In this document: piece after piece, positions 8,510 to 16,288 of the stretch
Numbering within the stretch: the stretch's first letter is position 1
Layout: the number at the start of each line of letters is the position of its first letter
Origin: Micromonospora sp. M71_S20
Lineage (GTDB): Bacteria > Actinomycetota > Actinomycetes > Mycobacteriales > Micromonosporaceae
DNA: 64,000 nt
Reading direction: 5' to 3'
Assembly (NCBI RefSeq): GCF_003664255.1
Contig: NZ_RCCV01000003.1
Location: 806,001-870,000 of the forward strand
Notes under the pieces: model-generated
Database searches by the model: none
What the model saw: the letters and a program-made list of their open reading frames with translations, nothing else
What the model was told of the DNA's origin: nothing
Program-made: the position numbers and the translations under genes

Positions 8510-10453
8510 CTACCGGCCGTTCCTGCGGGCGCGCAGCAGCTCGGCGACCGACCACGCCTGGAACGGGCACCCGGTGGCGGCGTGCGGCGCGAGGCCGTCG
8601 GCCGTCTCACTCACCGATCCTAGGCCATATTCGGTCAGATGGGCCTCGATGCCGACGAAAAGGTCATCGACCGGCATCTTGGCCCGCCGGGCGGCGTCGG
8701 CGTACGGGCCGAGCAGCCAGGGCCAGACGGTGCCCTGGTGGTAGGCGCCGTCCCGCTCGGCCGGACCGCCCCGGTGCCGACCGACGAACTCGGGCGCGTC
8801 GGGGGAGAGGCTGCGCGGGCCCAGCGGGGTGAGCAGCCCGCCGGCGACCCGGCGCACGGTGGGCTCGTCGGGCTCCAGCGGGGCGTATGGCAGCGACCAG
8901 GCCAGCAGCTGGTTGGGGCGGAGCAGGTCGTCGTCGTGGTGCGCGGCGCCACCCAGCGGGTACGCCGGCGCGGGCGCGTCCACCACGTCGTGCAGCCAGC
9001 CCGTCGGGGCCGGGAACCGCTCCCGGAACGCGGCGCCGGCCCGCTCGTGCAGCCGCCACAGCTCGCCCGCGTCCCGCCCCGCCAGCTCGGTCAGCTCGGC
9101 CAGGCCGGCCAGCCCGTTGACCCAGAGCGCGTTGACCTCGACCGGCTTGCCCGTACGCGGGGTGACCGGCACCCCGTACACCCGGGCGTCCATCCAGGTC
9201 AGCGCCGTGCCCGGGGTGCCGCCCTGGGTGAGCAGCCCGTCGGCCGGGTCGACGGCGATGCCGAACCGGGTGCCGGCCAGGTGCGCGGCGACCACCCCGT
9301 GCAGCGCGGGCAGCAACTCGTCGCCGAGGTCGGTGTCGCCGGTGACGGTGACGTGCCGGCTGACCGCGTGCAGGAACCACAGCGTCGCGTCGACGGTGTT
9401 GTACTCCACCCGCCCGGTGTCGGCGGTGTTGGCGAGCATCCCCTCCGACAGCGTCGCCGCGTACGCCCGCAGCAGCTCCCGGCCCTCGTCGGCCCGGTTC
9501 ATGCAGAGGAACAGCCCCTCGTAGGAGATCATCGTGTCCCGCGACCAGGCGCCGAACCACGGATAGCCGGCCACCACGTCCGGACCGGTGGAGGTGCGGA
9601 CCACGAACGCGTCGGCGGCCAGCGTGAGCGTCGCCTCGACCGGGTCGGCCGGCTTCGCCGCGGCCACCACCCGCCGGTTGCGGGCCCGGGCCGCCGCGAC
9701 GACCTCGGTCGCCGGTGGCGGCTCCTCGGCCAGCTCGCCGGCCCAGGCGAGCACCGACACCGTGTCGCCCGGGCGTTCCAGCCCGCCCGAGAACCGGCCC
9801 GCGTACCAGAGGTCCTCGTCGGGGTTCAGGCCCCGCGCCGCCTCCTCCCGGTGGTGCGCGCCGAGCCACCACTGGCCCTGCGGGGTCCAGTCCGGCCCGG
9901 CGAGCCGGAACGCGCCCTCGACCACGGCCCCGCCCGGCACCGGCTCCACCCGGGGGTCCGGGCCGTCCGCGCGGCGCTCGCCGTGCGCGTCCCGCCAGGT
10001 GCAGACCGCCGCCAGGTCGAGGCGCACCGGCCCGCCGGAGACCAGCCGGTGCACGACGGCGACGCAGGAGCGGCCGTGCGTCATCGCCAGCTCCCGCTCG
10101 ATCACCACGTCGCCGATGCGCCAGCGCCACCGGGGCAGGCCGTCGGTCAGGTCGAACCGCTCCAGCAGCTCGAAGCCGCGCGGGTCGACGTCGCCGGAGG
10201 CCCACTCGTGCGCGCCCAGGCGCACGCGGGCGCCGGAGGGGAACAGCACGGCCGGGTCCAGGCCGACCAGTCCCACGCGGCGGGACGCCGGCGTCTCGCC
10301 GGCCACCACGAGCAGTCCGTGGTACCGGCGGGTGCGCAGCCCGCTCACCGTGCCGGTGGCGTAGCCGCCGAGACCGTCGGTGACCAGCCACTCCCGGGCG
10401 GCGCCGCCGGTCAGGTCGCCGCAGACCTGCGGGCCGAAGCGAATGTCGATCAA
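8510..10453 (-). CDS. amylo-alpha-1,6-glucosidase / glycogen debranching enzyme (GDE, GH133-like)
   Basis: 647 residues in the two-domain bacterial/archaeal GDE layout. The N-terminal domain contains EWLVTDGLGGYATGTVSG and RRYHGLLV, hallmark of the GDE N-terminal domain; the C-terminal (alpha/alpha)6 barrel contains WFGAWSRDTMISYEGL near residue 297 with the conserved Asp, VEYNTVDATLWFLHA and YHQGTVWPWLLGPY. It would remove alpha-1,6 branches from glycogen-like polymers. A TTG start at 10453 is chosen: GGAGG is four bases upstream and the family N-terminus (IDIRFGPQVC) begins there. Only 42 bp separate it from the divergent glucosidase gene, implying a shared control region. Confidence 0.88.
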   Translation of the reverse strand: MIDIRFGPQVCGDLTGGAAREWLVTDGLGGYATGTVSGLRTRRYHGLLVVAGETPASRRVGLVGLDPAVLFPSGARVRLGAHEWASGDVDPRGFELLERFDLTDGLPRWRWRIGDVVIERELAMTHGRSCVAVVHRLVSGGPVRLDLAAVCTWRDAHGERRADGPDPRVEPVPGGAVVEGAFRLAGPDWTPQGQWWLGAHHREEAARGLNPDEDLWYAGRFSGGLERPGDTVSVLAWAGELAEEPPPATEVVAAARARNRRVVAAAKPADPVEATLTLAADAFVVRTSTGPDVVAGYPWFGAWSRDTMISYEGLFLCMNRADEGRELLRAYAATLSEGMLANTADTGRVEYNTVDATLWFLHAVSRHVTVTGDTDLGDELLPALHGVVAAHLAGTRFGIAVDPADGLLTQGGTPGTALTWMDARVYGVPVTPRTGKPVEVNALWVNGLAGLAELTELAGRDAGELWRLHERAGAAFRERFPAPTGWLHDVVDAPAPAYPLGGAAHHDDDLLRPNQLLAWSLPYAPLEPDEPTVRRVAGGLLTPLGPRSLSPDAPEFVGRHRGGPAERDGAYHQGTVWPWLLGPYADAARRAKMPVDDLFVGIEAHLTEYGLGSVSETADGLAPHAATGCPFQAWSVAELLRARRNGR

Positions 10454-10495
10454 CTTTCCTCCACCGGCGGCGGGGTGCAACACGCCACGACGAGA

Positions 10496-13204
10496 ATGGC
10501 TCCTGTGGTGAAGTCCCCCGTCGGCGTCGAAGATGTGCGAGTGATCACCGACGTGCCGACCCCCGACGACTCCGCGCCCGACCCCGAACGGCTCCGGCTG
10601 GCTCAGGCCGACGCCGGGGAGCAGGACTGGCGCGCATGGGGTCCCTATCTGTCCGAGCGGGCGTGGGGGACGGTACGGGAGGACTACAGCGAGCACGGTA
10701 CGGCCTGGGACTACTTCCCGCACGACCACGCGCGGTCCAGAGCCTACCGGTGGAGCGAGGACGGCATGGCGGGCGTCTGCGACGACCGGCAGACGTTCTG
10801 CTTCGCCCTCGCCCTGTGGAACGGCAGGGACCCGATCCTCAAGGAGCGGATGTTCGGCCTCGGCGGCGACGGCGGCAACCACGGCGAGGACGCCAAGGAG
10901 TACTGGTGGTACGAGGACTCCACCCCCACCCACTCGTGGATGCGCTGGCGCTACCACTACCCGCAGGCCGCCTTCCCGTACGACGAGCTGGTCGCGGTCA
11001 ACGCGCTGCGCGGCCGGGACGACACCGAGTACGAGCTGGTCGACACCGGCATCTTCGACGACGACCGGTACTGGGCGGTGACGGTCGACTACGCCAAGGC
11101 CACGCCGACGGACCTGTGCGTCGTCGTCACCGTCGCCAACCGGGGCGACCGGGCGGCCACCCTGCACGTGCTGCCCACCCTCTGGTTCCGCAACACCTGG
11201 GCGTGGGGGCTGCCCGGCGGTGACCGGGTGCCCCGGCTGGTCGGCGAGGGGTCGCGACTCGTCGGCGAGCACCGGGTGCTCGGTCAGCTGCTGCTCGAGG
11301 GCGACGGCGAGCCCACGCCGCTGCTCTGCGACAACGACACCAACGCCGAGCGGCTCTGGGGGCTGCCCGGCCGCTCCCCGTACCCGAAGGACGGCATCAA
11401 CGACCACGTGGTCGACGGCGCCCCGACGGTCAACCCGGCCCGGGAGGGCACCAAGGGCGCGCTGCACTACGTGCTGGACGTGCCGGCCGGGGCGCAGCGG
11501 CGCATCCGGCTGCGGCTGACCCGCACCGCCCCGCCGCCCGGCGGCACCCCGCCGCCGCCGGCCGACCTCGGCGACGGCTTCGACGCGGTGGTGTGGGCCC
11601 GGCGGGCCGAGGCGAACCGGTTCTTCGCCGGGGTCATCCCGGCCGCCGCGACACCGGACGAGGCCCTGATCGCCCGGCAGGCGATCGCCGGGCTGATGTG
11701 GGGCAAGCAGTTCTACCACTTCGACGTCAAGCGCTGGCTGGAGGGCGATCCCGGCTCCCCGCCCCCGCCCTCGGGCCGCCGGCACGGGCGCAACAGCGCC
11801 TGGTGGCACATGACGAGCTTCGACGTGATCTCCATGCCGGACCCGTGGGAGTATCCCTGGTACGCGGCCTGGGACCTGGCCTTCCACTGCGTCAGCATCG
11901 CCCGGGCCGACCCCGGCTTCGCCAAGGAGCAACTGCTGCTCCTGCTCCGCGAGTGGTACCTGCACCCCAACGGCCAGATCCCCGCGTACGAGTGGGCGTT
12001 CGGCGACGTGAACCCGCCGGTGCACGCGTGGGCGGCGCTGAAGGTCTTCGAGATCGACGGCAGCCGGGACCACGACTTCCTGGCCCGGGTGATGCACAAG
12101 CTGCTGCTCAACTTCACCTGGTGGGTCAACCGCAAGGACACCGTCGGCAACAACGTCTTCGAGGGCGGCTTCCTCGGGCTGGACAACGTCGGCCCGTTCG
12201 ACCGCTCGGCGGCGCTGCCGGTGGCCGGCGTGCTGGAGCAGTCCGACGGCACGGCCTGGATGGCCATGTACGCGCTGAACCTGCTGGACATCGCCGTCGT
12301 GCTGGCCGAGCACGACCGCACGTGGGTCGACACCGCCACCAAGTTCTTCGAGCACTTCGCCTACATCGCCGCCGCCGCGTACGAGCAGGGCCTGTGGGAC
12401 GCCGAGGACGAGTTCTTCTACGACGTGCTGCGCCTCGCCGACGGCTCGAAGGTGCCCCTGAGGGTCCGCTCGGTCGTCGGCCTGCTGCCCCTGGCCGCGA
12501 CGACCCGGCTCACCGCCCACACCCTGCACCGGCTGCCCGAGCTGCACGCCCGGTTGCGCTGGTTCCTCGCCAACCGCCCCGAGTACGCCGACGTCATCGG
12601 CGCCCGGCGGCTCGGCCCCGACGGCCGCCAGCACCGGCTGCTGTCCATGGTCGGCCCGGAGCAGATCGTCCGGCTGCTCGCCCGGATGCTCGACACCGAC
12701 GAGTTCCTCTCCGAGTACGGCCTGCGCACGCTGTCGCGGGCGCACCTCGACAAGCCGTTCTCGGTGACCCTCGGCGGCCAGGAGTTCAGCGTCGGCTACG
12801 AACCGGCCGAGTCGACCAGCGGCCTGTTCGGGGGCAACTCGAACTGGCGCGGCCCGATCTGGATGCCGACCAACTTCCTGCTGATCAGCGCGCTGCGCGA
12901 CTACGCCGCCTTCTTCGGCGACGACCTCCAGGTGGAGTATCCGACGCGGTCCGGGGTGAAGCGGACCCTCGACGAGATCGCCGACGACCTCTCCGCGCGG
13001 CTGATCTCGCTGTTCACCCGTGACGGCTGGGGTCGGCGGCCGATCTACGGGGCCGCCCAGCTCTTCCAGACCCACCCGGACTGGCGGGACCTGATCTGCT
13101 TCCCCGAGTACTTCCACGGCGACAACGGCGCCGGGCTGGGCGCCTGGCACCAGACCGGCTGGACGGCCCTGGTCGCCGACCTGATCCTCACCCTGCGCCG
13201 CTGA
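10496..13204 (+). CDS. MGH1/GH63-like glycoside hydrolase (glucosidase)
   Basis: 902 residues. Residues 40-60 contain WRAWGPYLSERAWGTVREDYS, and the body has YFPHDHARSRAYRW, the (alpha/alpha)6 barrel segments WHMTSFDVISMPDPWEYPWYAAWDLAFHC, WYLHPNGQIPAYEWAFGDVNPPVHAWA and GNSNWRGPIWMPTNFLL; this is the MGH1-type/GH63-related family annotated as glucosidase in actinobacteria. Substrate unknown, presumably an alpha-glucoside. No signal peptide, so cytosolic. Start ATG 10496 is the first start that does not overlap the GDE promoter; downstream in-frame GTGs at 10505 and 10508 are alternatives. Divergent from the debranching enzyme gene. Confidence 0.8.
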   Translation: MAPVVKSPVGVEDVRVITDVPTPDDSAPDPERLRLAQADAGEQDWRAWGPYLSERAWGTVREDYSEHGTAWDYFPHDHARSRAYRWSEDGMAGVCDDRQTFCFALALWNGRDPILKERMFGLGGDGGNHGEDAKEYWWYEDSTPTHSWMRWRYHYPQAAFPYDELVAVNALRGRDDTEYELVDTGIFDDDRYWAVTVDYAKATPTDLCVVVTVANRGDRAATLHVLPTLWFRNTWAWGLPGGDRVPRLVGEGSRLVGEHRVLGQLLLEGDGEPTPLLCDNDTNAERLWGLPGRSPYPKDGINDHVVDGAPTVNPAREGTKGALHYVLDVPAGAQRRIRLRLTRTAPPPGGTPPPPADLGDGFDAVVWARRAEANRFFAGVIPAAATPDEALIARQAIAGLMWGKQFYHFDVKRWLEGDPGSPPPPSGRRHGRNSAWWHMTSFDVISMPDPWEYPWYAAWDLAFHCVSIARADPGFAKEQLLLLLREWYLHPNGQIPAYEWAFGDVNPPVHAWAALKVFEIDGSRDHDFLARVMHKLLLNFTWWVNRKDTVGNNVFEGGFLGLDNVGPFDRSAALPVAGVLEQSDGTAWMAMYALNLLDIAVVLAEHDRTWVDTATKFFEHFAYIAAAAYEQGLWDAEDEFFYDVLRLADGSKVPLRVRSVVGLLPLAATTRLTAHTLHRLPELHARLRWFLANRPEYADVIGARRLGPDGRQHRLLSMVGPEQIVRLLARMLDTDEFLSEYGLRTLSRAHLDKPFSVTLGGQEFSVGYEPAESTSGLFGGNSNWRGPIWMPTNFLLISALRDYAAFFGDDLQVEYPTRSGVKRTLDEIADDLSARLISLFTRDGWGRRPIYGAAQLFQTHPDWRDLICFPEYFHGDNGAGLGAWHQTGWTALVADLILTLRR

Positions 13205-13399
13205 CGGCCCGTCCCGCGCCCTCGTCCTGTCCCGCTGCCCTCATCGTGTCCCGCCGCGCCCGTCCCGCCGCCGCCCGGCTCGTCCCGTCCCGCCGCCGCC
13301 CGGCTCGTCCTGGCGCGGCTCGGCCGGCCCGATCCATGCGGCCAGCCGGGCGCAGAGTCGTCAATCCGTCGCGAGTCCCTCACGGATGGTGACGGTCGC
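13205..13399. other. intergenic stretch with degenerate GC-rich repeats
   Basis: Between the glucosidase and the TetR gene. Repeated CGTCC/CCGCC words culminate in a perfect tandem duplication (13261-13310). No coding sense or clear terminator hairpin recognised. Confidence 0.4.
13261..13310. repeat. perfect 25 bp tandem duplication
   Basis: The 25 bases at 13261-13285 (beginning CGTCCCGCCGCC, ending GGCTCGTCC) are repeated exactly at 13286-13310. Confidence 0.85.
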
Positions 13400-13405
13400 T
13401 AGCAT
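13400..13405 (+). promoter_or_regulatory. -10 box of leaderless promoter for TetR gene
   Basis: TAGCAT, seven bases before GTG 13413. Confidence 0.5.
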
Positions 13406-13412
13406 CGGCGGC

Positions 13413-13991
13413 GTGTCGCCAGCAGAGGGAACAGACGCCGCGCCGGCCGAGCGTGAGCGCGTGGTCCTGGCCGCTCGCCAGTTGGCCGAGGCCGAGGGGT
13501 GGCCGGCGGTGACCCACCGCCGGCTGGCCGAGCGGATCGGGATCGACATCGAGGTCGTCTACCGTCGGTTCCCGGACCCGGCCGCGTTGATGTCCGCCGT
13601 GGCGGTGCTCGGCTTCGCTGATCTGGCCGCCGCGCTCGCCGCCGCCCGGGACACCGCCACCGGGGGCGGACGCGGGGAGTGGCCGGCCGTGGTGACGGCC
13701 TACCTGGACTTCGCGTACGCCAGTCCCGAGGTCTACGACGCGATGCTCGCCCACACCTCGGACCTCACCCTGGGCCGCGACCCGGGGCCCGGGGCGCCTC
13801 GGGCGGCCTTCGCCGAGCTGCGCTCGGCCCTGACGCCATTGGCTGCCGGCCGCGACCCCGACACCCTCGCCGAACTCGGCTGGGCGCTGCTGCACGGCAC
13901 GGTCATGCTCACCCGGGGCGGGCGGCTGCGCCCGGACAAGCAGGAACAGCGCGAGGAAATGATCATGGCGAGGTTGCTCGCCGGCCCGTGA
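13413..13991 (+). CDS. TetR-family transcriptional regulator
   Basis: 192 residues. The N-terminal DNA-binding domain reads ERVVLAARQLAEAEGWPAVTHRRLAERIGIDIEVVYRRF, a TetR helix-turn-helix with recognition helix around residues 43-52; the C-terminal region (YLDFAYASPEVYDAMLAH) is the helical ligand/dimer domain. Start GTG 13413 is chosen over an in-frame ATG 9 codons upstream because a -10 box lies between the two, so the upstream ATG would not be transcribed. No divergent partner gene, so the target is not evident; the hairpin repeat at 14025 follows it. Confidence 0.82.
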   Translation: MSPAEGTDAAPAERERVVLAARQLAEAEGWPAVTHRRLAERIGIDIEVVYRRFPDPAALMSAVAVLGFADLAAALAAARDTATGGGRGEWPAVVTAYLDFAYASPEVYDAMLAHTSDLTLGRDPGPGAPRAAFAELRSALTPLAAGRDPDTLAELGWALLHGTVMLTRGGRLRPDKQEQREEMIMARLLAGP

Positions 13992-14024
13992 CCGCGCGGC
14001 CCCACAACCCGCTTGCCGCTCGGA

Positions 14025-14069
14025 ATCTTGGACAGCTACGGTGCGCACCGCACGGGAACTGTCCAAGAT
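14025..14069. repeat. nested palindromic element (REP-like or terminator)
   Basis: Outer arms ATCTTGGACAG (14025-14035) and CTGTCCAAGAT (14059-14069) form a perfect 11 bp inverted repeat; the spacer contains a second perfect palindrome CGGTGC/GCACCG (14039-14050). It lies between the TetR and HAD genes, both on the plus strand. No U tract follows. Confidence 0.6.
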
Positions 14070-14126
14070 CAGATGGGTGCGCCCCCGCCAGCCTGGCTCG
14101 GAGCCGCATCGCGGGGAGGGGGAGGC

Positions 14127-14834
14127 ATGGGAGACACGCCGCGCCGGCGTGACGGGCAGGTGCTCGTCTTCGACGCTGACGACACGCTCTGGGAGAACAA
14201 CGTCCTGTTCGAGCGGGTGATCGACGATTTCCTGGAGTGGCTGGACCATCCGACCCTCGACCGGGCCGAGACCCGGGCCATCCTGGACGACATCGAGCGG
14301 GCCAACGCTGTCGCGCACGGCTACGGCAGCAAGGTGTTCCTGCGCAGCCTGGGGGAGTGCCTGGAGCGGTTGCGGCAGCGGCCCGCGACCGAGGCGGAGC
14401 GGCGCGAGATCGAGGAGCTGGCGGCGGCCCTGGTCGCGCACCGGGTCGAGCTGATGCCGGGGGTGGCCGAGGCGCTGGACGCCCTGGCCGCCCGGCACGA
14501 GCTGCTGCTGCTGACCAAGGGCGAACGCGAGGAGCAGCAGCGCAAGCTCGACGCCTCCGGGCTGCTGCACCACTTCCGGGCCGCGCACATCGTGCGGGAG
14601 AAGGACGTCGACACCTACCGGTGGTTGGTCCGGGAGCACGGCGTCGACCCCGCCGTCACCTGGATGATCGGCAACTCCCCGAAGTCCGACATCCGGCCCG
14701 CCCGCGTCGCCGGGCTGAACGCCGTGTTCATCCCCAACGACAACACCTGGGTGCTGGAGCACGACGAGCTGGACCCGGCCGACCCGGGCGTGCTGCGGCT
14801 GTCCGCGTTCCCCGAACTGCTGCACCACTTCTGA
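14127..14834 (+). CDS. HAD-superfamily hydrolase
   Basis: 235 residues. Motif I is VFDADDTLW near residues 14-22 (nucleophile Asp and second Asp), motif II is LLLTKG near 130, and motifs III/IV are the Lys region and MIGNSPKSDIRPARVAG near 180-195. A helical cap with several Glu/Arg-rich helices sits between motifs I and II (C1-type cap). Probably a cytosolic phosphatase on a small phosphorylated metabolite; substrate unknown. ATG 14127 follows GGGGAGGGGGAGG closely. Confidence 0.85.
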   Translation: MGDTPRRRDGQVLVFDADDTLWENNVLFERVIDDFLEWLDHPTLDRAETRAILDDIERANAVAHGYGSKVFLRSLGECLERLRQRPATEAERREIEELAAALVAHRVELMPGVAEALDALAARHELLLLTKGEREEQQRKLDASGLLHHFRAAHIVREKDVDTYRWLVREHGVDPAVTWMIGNSPKSDIRPARVAGLNAVFIPNDNTWVLEHDELDPADPGVLRLSAFPELLHHF

Positions 14835-14983
14835 GCCGCACCCGGGCCGCCGGGAGCGGCGGCGACGCACCGGACGCACTTGTCGCCTCGACGGGAAACA
14901 GCGTTTGCCCGGGGGCCGCGTTACGTCGACATGCCGCATTTTCGCCTTGGCATCAATCACGCTGGTTCGGCCCCGGTTCGTCC

Positions 14984-15013
14984 TTGTCCGTGCCCCGGCG
15001 GCACGCCTAGCCT
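14984..15013 (+). promoter_or_regulatory. sigma-70-like promoter inside convergent intergenic region
   Basis: TTGTCC (14984-14989) and TAGCCT (15008-15013) separated by 18 bases; predicted start near 15020. Neither flanking gene is oriented to use it. Confidence 0.4.
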
Positions 15014-15019
15014 GATTCG

Positions 15020-15215
15020 GCGCTCACGGCTCTTCGGGGTGAGTCGGGAGCGTGCCGAAGTCCGGCAGGTGGGCACCATGGAGCTGAGTGCAGGCGGCAG
15101 GCTCGCCGCGTTGAGCCCGGCGTGGGCGGCGTGCCACGCCCACGCGCTCATCCGGTGCGTCCGCTACCACGCCGGACGGCTGGGGACAGGACCGGGGAGT
15201 TGCGGCCCCGGTCCT
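15020..15215 (+). ncRNA. candidate non-coding RNA (about 195 nt)
   Basis: Bounded by a TTGTCC-18-TAGCCT promoter and a perfect terminator-like hairpin. The start folds as a small stem (CTCAC/GTGAG at about 15024-15044) and the interior has several GC-rich complementary segments. It matches none of the riboswitches, tmRNA, SRP or RNase P signatures I know. An alternative is a short peptide gene: ATG 15078 has AGGTGGG upstream, but that frame passes through the hairpin and looks non-coding. Confidence 0.3.
15188..15215 (+). terminator. hairpin ending candidate ncRNA
   Basis: AGGACCGGGG (15188-15197) and CCCCGGTCCT (15206-15215) pair perfectly over 10 bp with an 8-base loop. No U tract, as is common in high-GC actinobacteria. 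Confidence 0.5.
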
Positions 15216-15312
15216 GACACCCCGCGAGCGGCGGCTCCGGCCGTCGCCCGGCACGGACGACGAACCCCGCGGAACGACGAACCCCGGGACGACGAACCGT
15301 GGCGGCGACGCC

Positions 15313-15588
15313 TCAGGAGACCTCGCCGCGCACGATCGCCACCGCCACCCGGCAGAACTCGTCCATGTCCGGGTTGAAGCCGGCGGCGATGTCGGGGTGC
15401 AGCCCTGACCGCGTCTCGTCCAGCAACCGCTGGCAGACCTGCTCCACCGGCTCGCCGGCGTAGCTGGCGCTGATCCGCTCCGTGGCGGCCTGCAGCGCCG
15501 AGGTCAGCTGGTCCTCCAGCGGGCCCTGCAGCTTCTGCTGCACGGGATCGAGCCCGCGAGGGTCCAGCGTGACATGTGGCTCGGACAT
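15313..15588 (-). CDS. conserved hypothetical small protein
   Basis: 91 residues, acidic, mostly helical by eye (LEDQLTSALQAATERISASYAG, VEQVCQRLLDETRS). I recognise no family. The start ATG 15588 has AGGGAG nine bases upstream. It follows the RusA-like gene on the same strand after 49 bases, so the two may form an operon. GC3 pattern is typical of real genes here. Confidence 0.6.
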   Translation of the reverse strand: MSEPHVTLDPRGLDPVQQKLQGPLEDQLTSALQAATERISASYAGEPVEQVCQRLLDETRSGLHPDIAAGFNPDMDEFCRVAVAIVRGEVS

Positions 15589-15637
15589 CGGCGCGCTCCC
15601 TTCGTCGGCGTCCGCGGTACCCCACCGCGGCCGTCGG

Positions 15638-16069
15638 TCAAACCACGTTCGGTACGGCGGCGACCCGAACCTGGTACGAGAAGTCCTCCGCCGGCTTCTC
15701 CGCGTACGACAGTCGCCGGATCTGCCGGTCGTCGTCGTAGAGGGCGACGTCCACCAGGACGCCGAGGTGCGCCAGGCCGATGCTGGCCACCCGCTTCTTG
15801 TCCTGGAGCACCGCGCACACCCCGCCGAGCAGGGTGCTGGCGTCGGAGGTGCGGTGCCCCGGCGGGCAGCGCAGCACGAGGTCCACCTCGATCGGCCCGG
15901 ACAGCGGGGTCCAGCCGGTGCGCTGGGCCGCGGCGCAGGCCGCCTCGAGCAGGGCGCGGACCCTCGTCGCCTGCCGGTGCCCGGCGGCGAAGACGGACAG
16001 CGCCTCGGTCTTGACCGGTGGCAGGCCGCTCACCTCGAACGTCAGGGCGAGAGCGCGGGTGTCCCGCAC
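15638..16069 (-). CDS. RusA-like (Holliday-junction resolvase fold) small protein
   Basis: 143 residues. The order of motifs resembles the RusA endonuclease family: LTFEVSGLPPVK at the N-terminus, GPIEVDLVLRCPP in the middle, then HRTSDASTLLGGVCAVLQ (family: PDxDNLLKxxLDxL) and LYDDDRQIRRL with the DD-x-Q-V/I element seen in RusA. One of the usual acidic positions (DxDN) reads SDAST here, so activity is uncertain. GTG 16069 has GGAGG seven bases upstream. Found with the 91-residue gene downstream and no phage genes around, so it is not an obvious prophage remnant. Confidence 0.45.
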   Translation of the reverse strand: MRDTRALALTFEVSGLPPVKTEALSVFAAGHRQATRVRALLEAACAAAQRTGWTPLSGPIEVDLVLRCPPGHRTSDASTLLGGVCAVLQDKKRVASIGLAHLGVLVDVALYDDDRQIRRLSYAEKPAEDFSYQVRVAAVPNVV

Positions 16070-16197
16070 GACGGCACCTCCTCGTTGGGACCGATCCTGC
16101 CCAAAGAGGCCCACCGGCGAAGGGTGATTCCCACGAGAACCCACCGATCGGGGCGCACCGGCCCACCCCTGGGCGACTGCCCGCCCCACCACGTTGT

Positions 16198-16254
16198 CGA
16201 TCATGAGGTTGGCCGGAACGAAACGGACGAGACGCACCGCCAACCTCATGATCG
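16198..16254. repeat. 16 bp perfect inverted repeat, 25 bp apart
   Basis: CGATCATGAGGTTGGC (16198-16213) and GCCAACCTCATGATCG (16239-16254) are exact reverse complements. It sits in the space between two divergent genes (starts 16069 and 16289), so it is not a terminator for either; a mobile palindromic repeat or a large operator is more likely. Confidence 0.75.
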
Positions 16255-16276
16255 TCCAGGTGGGGCGCGATCTTGT

Positions 16277-16282
16277 TACGGT
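16277..16282 (+). promoter_or_regulatory. -10 box of leaderless promoter for membrane protein gene
   Basis: TACGGT, six bases before GTG 16289. Confidence 0.4.
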
Positions 16283-16288
16283 GGGGCC

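Larger units (their letters stand above)
14835..15312. other. 478 bp intergenic region between convergent genes, contains candidate ncRNA
   Basis: No conserved protein is recognised here. The region holds a promoter-like pair at 14984-15013 and a perfect 10 bp hairpin at 15188-15215, so it may encode an RNA (see separate entries). The last 90 bases before 15312 repeat the word GACGAACCCCG/GACGAACC. Confidence 0.5.

Noticed and set aside
8495..8515. AAGCGCT-containing LacI-like half site at the end of the debranching gene
   Set aside because: Not a full palindrome and inside/at the 3' end of a gene, not near a promoter.
8510..13150. Minus-strand open frame of more than 1500 codons covering both GDE and glucosidase genes
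   Set aside because: Only 8510-10453 is conserved; the rest is antisense of the glucosidase, open because of extreme GC3 bias.
15020..15215. Cyclic-di-AMP, cobalamin, SAM or glycine riboswitch
   Set aside because: None of their conserved core sequences is present and no gene lies downstream on that strand.
15078..15377. Short plus-strand frame with ATG 15078 and an SD-like AGGTGGG
   Set aside because: It crosses a perfect hairpin and becomes Arg/Pro low complexity; kept only as an alternative to the ncRNA call.
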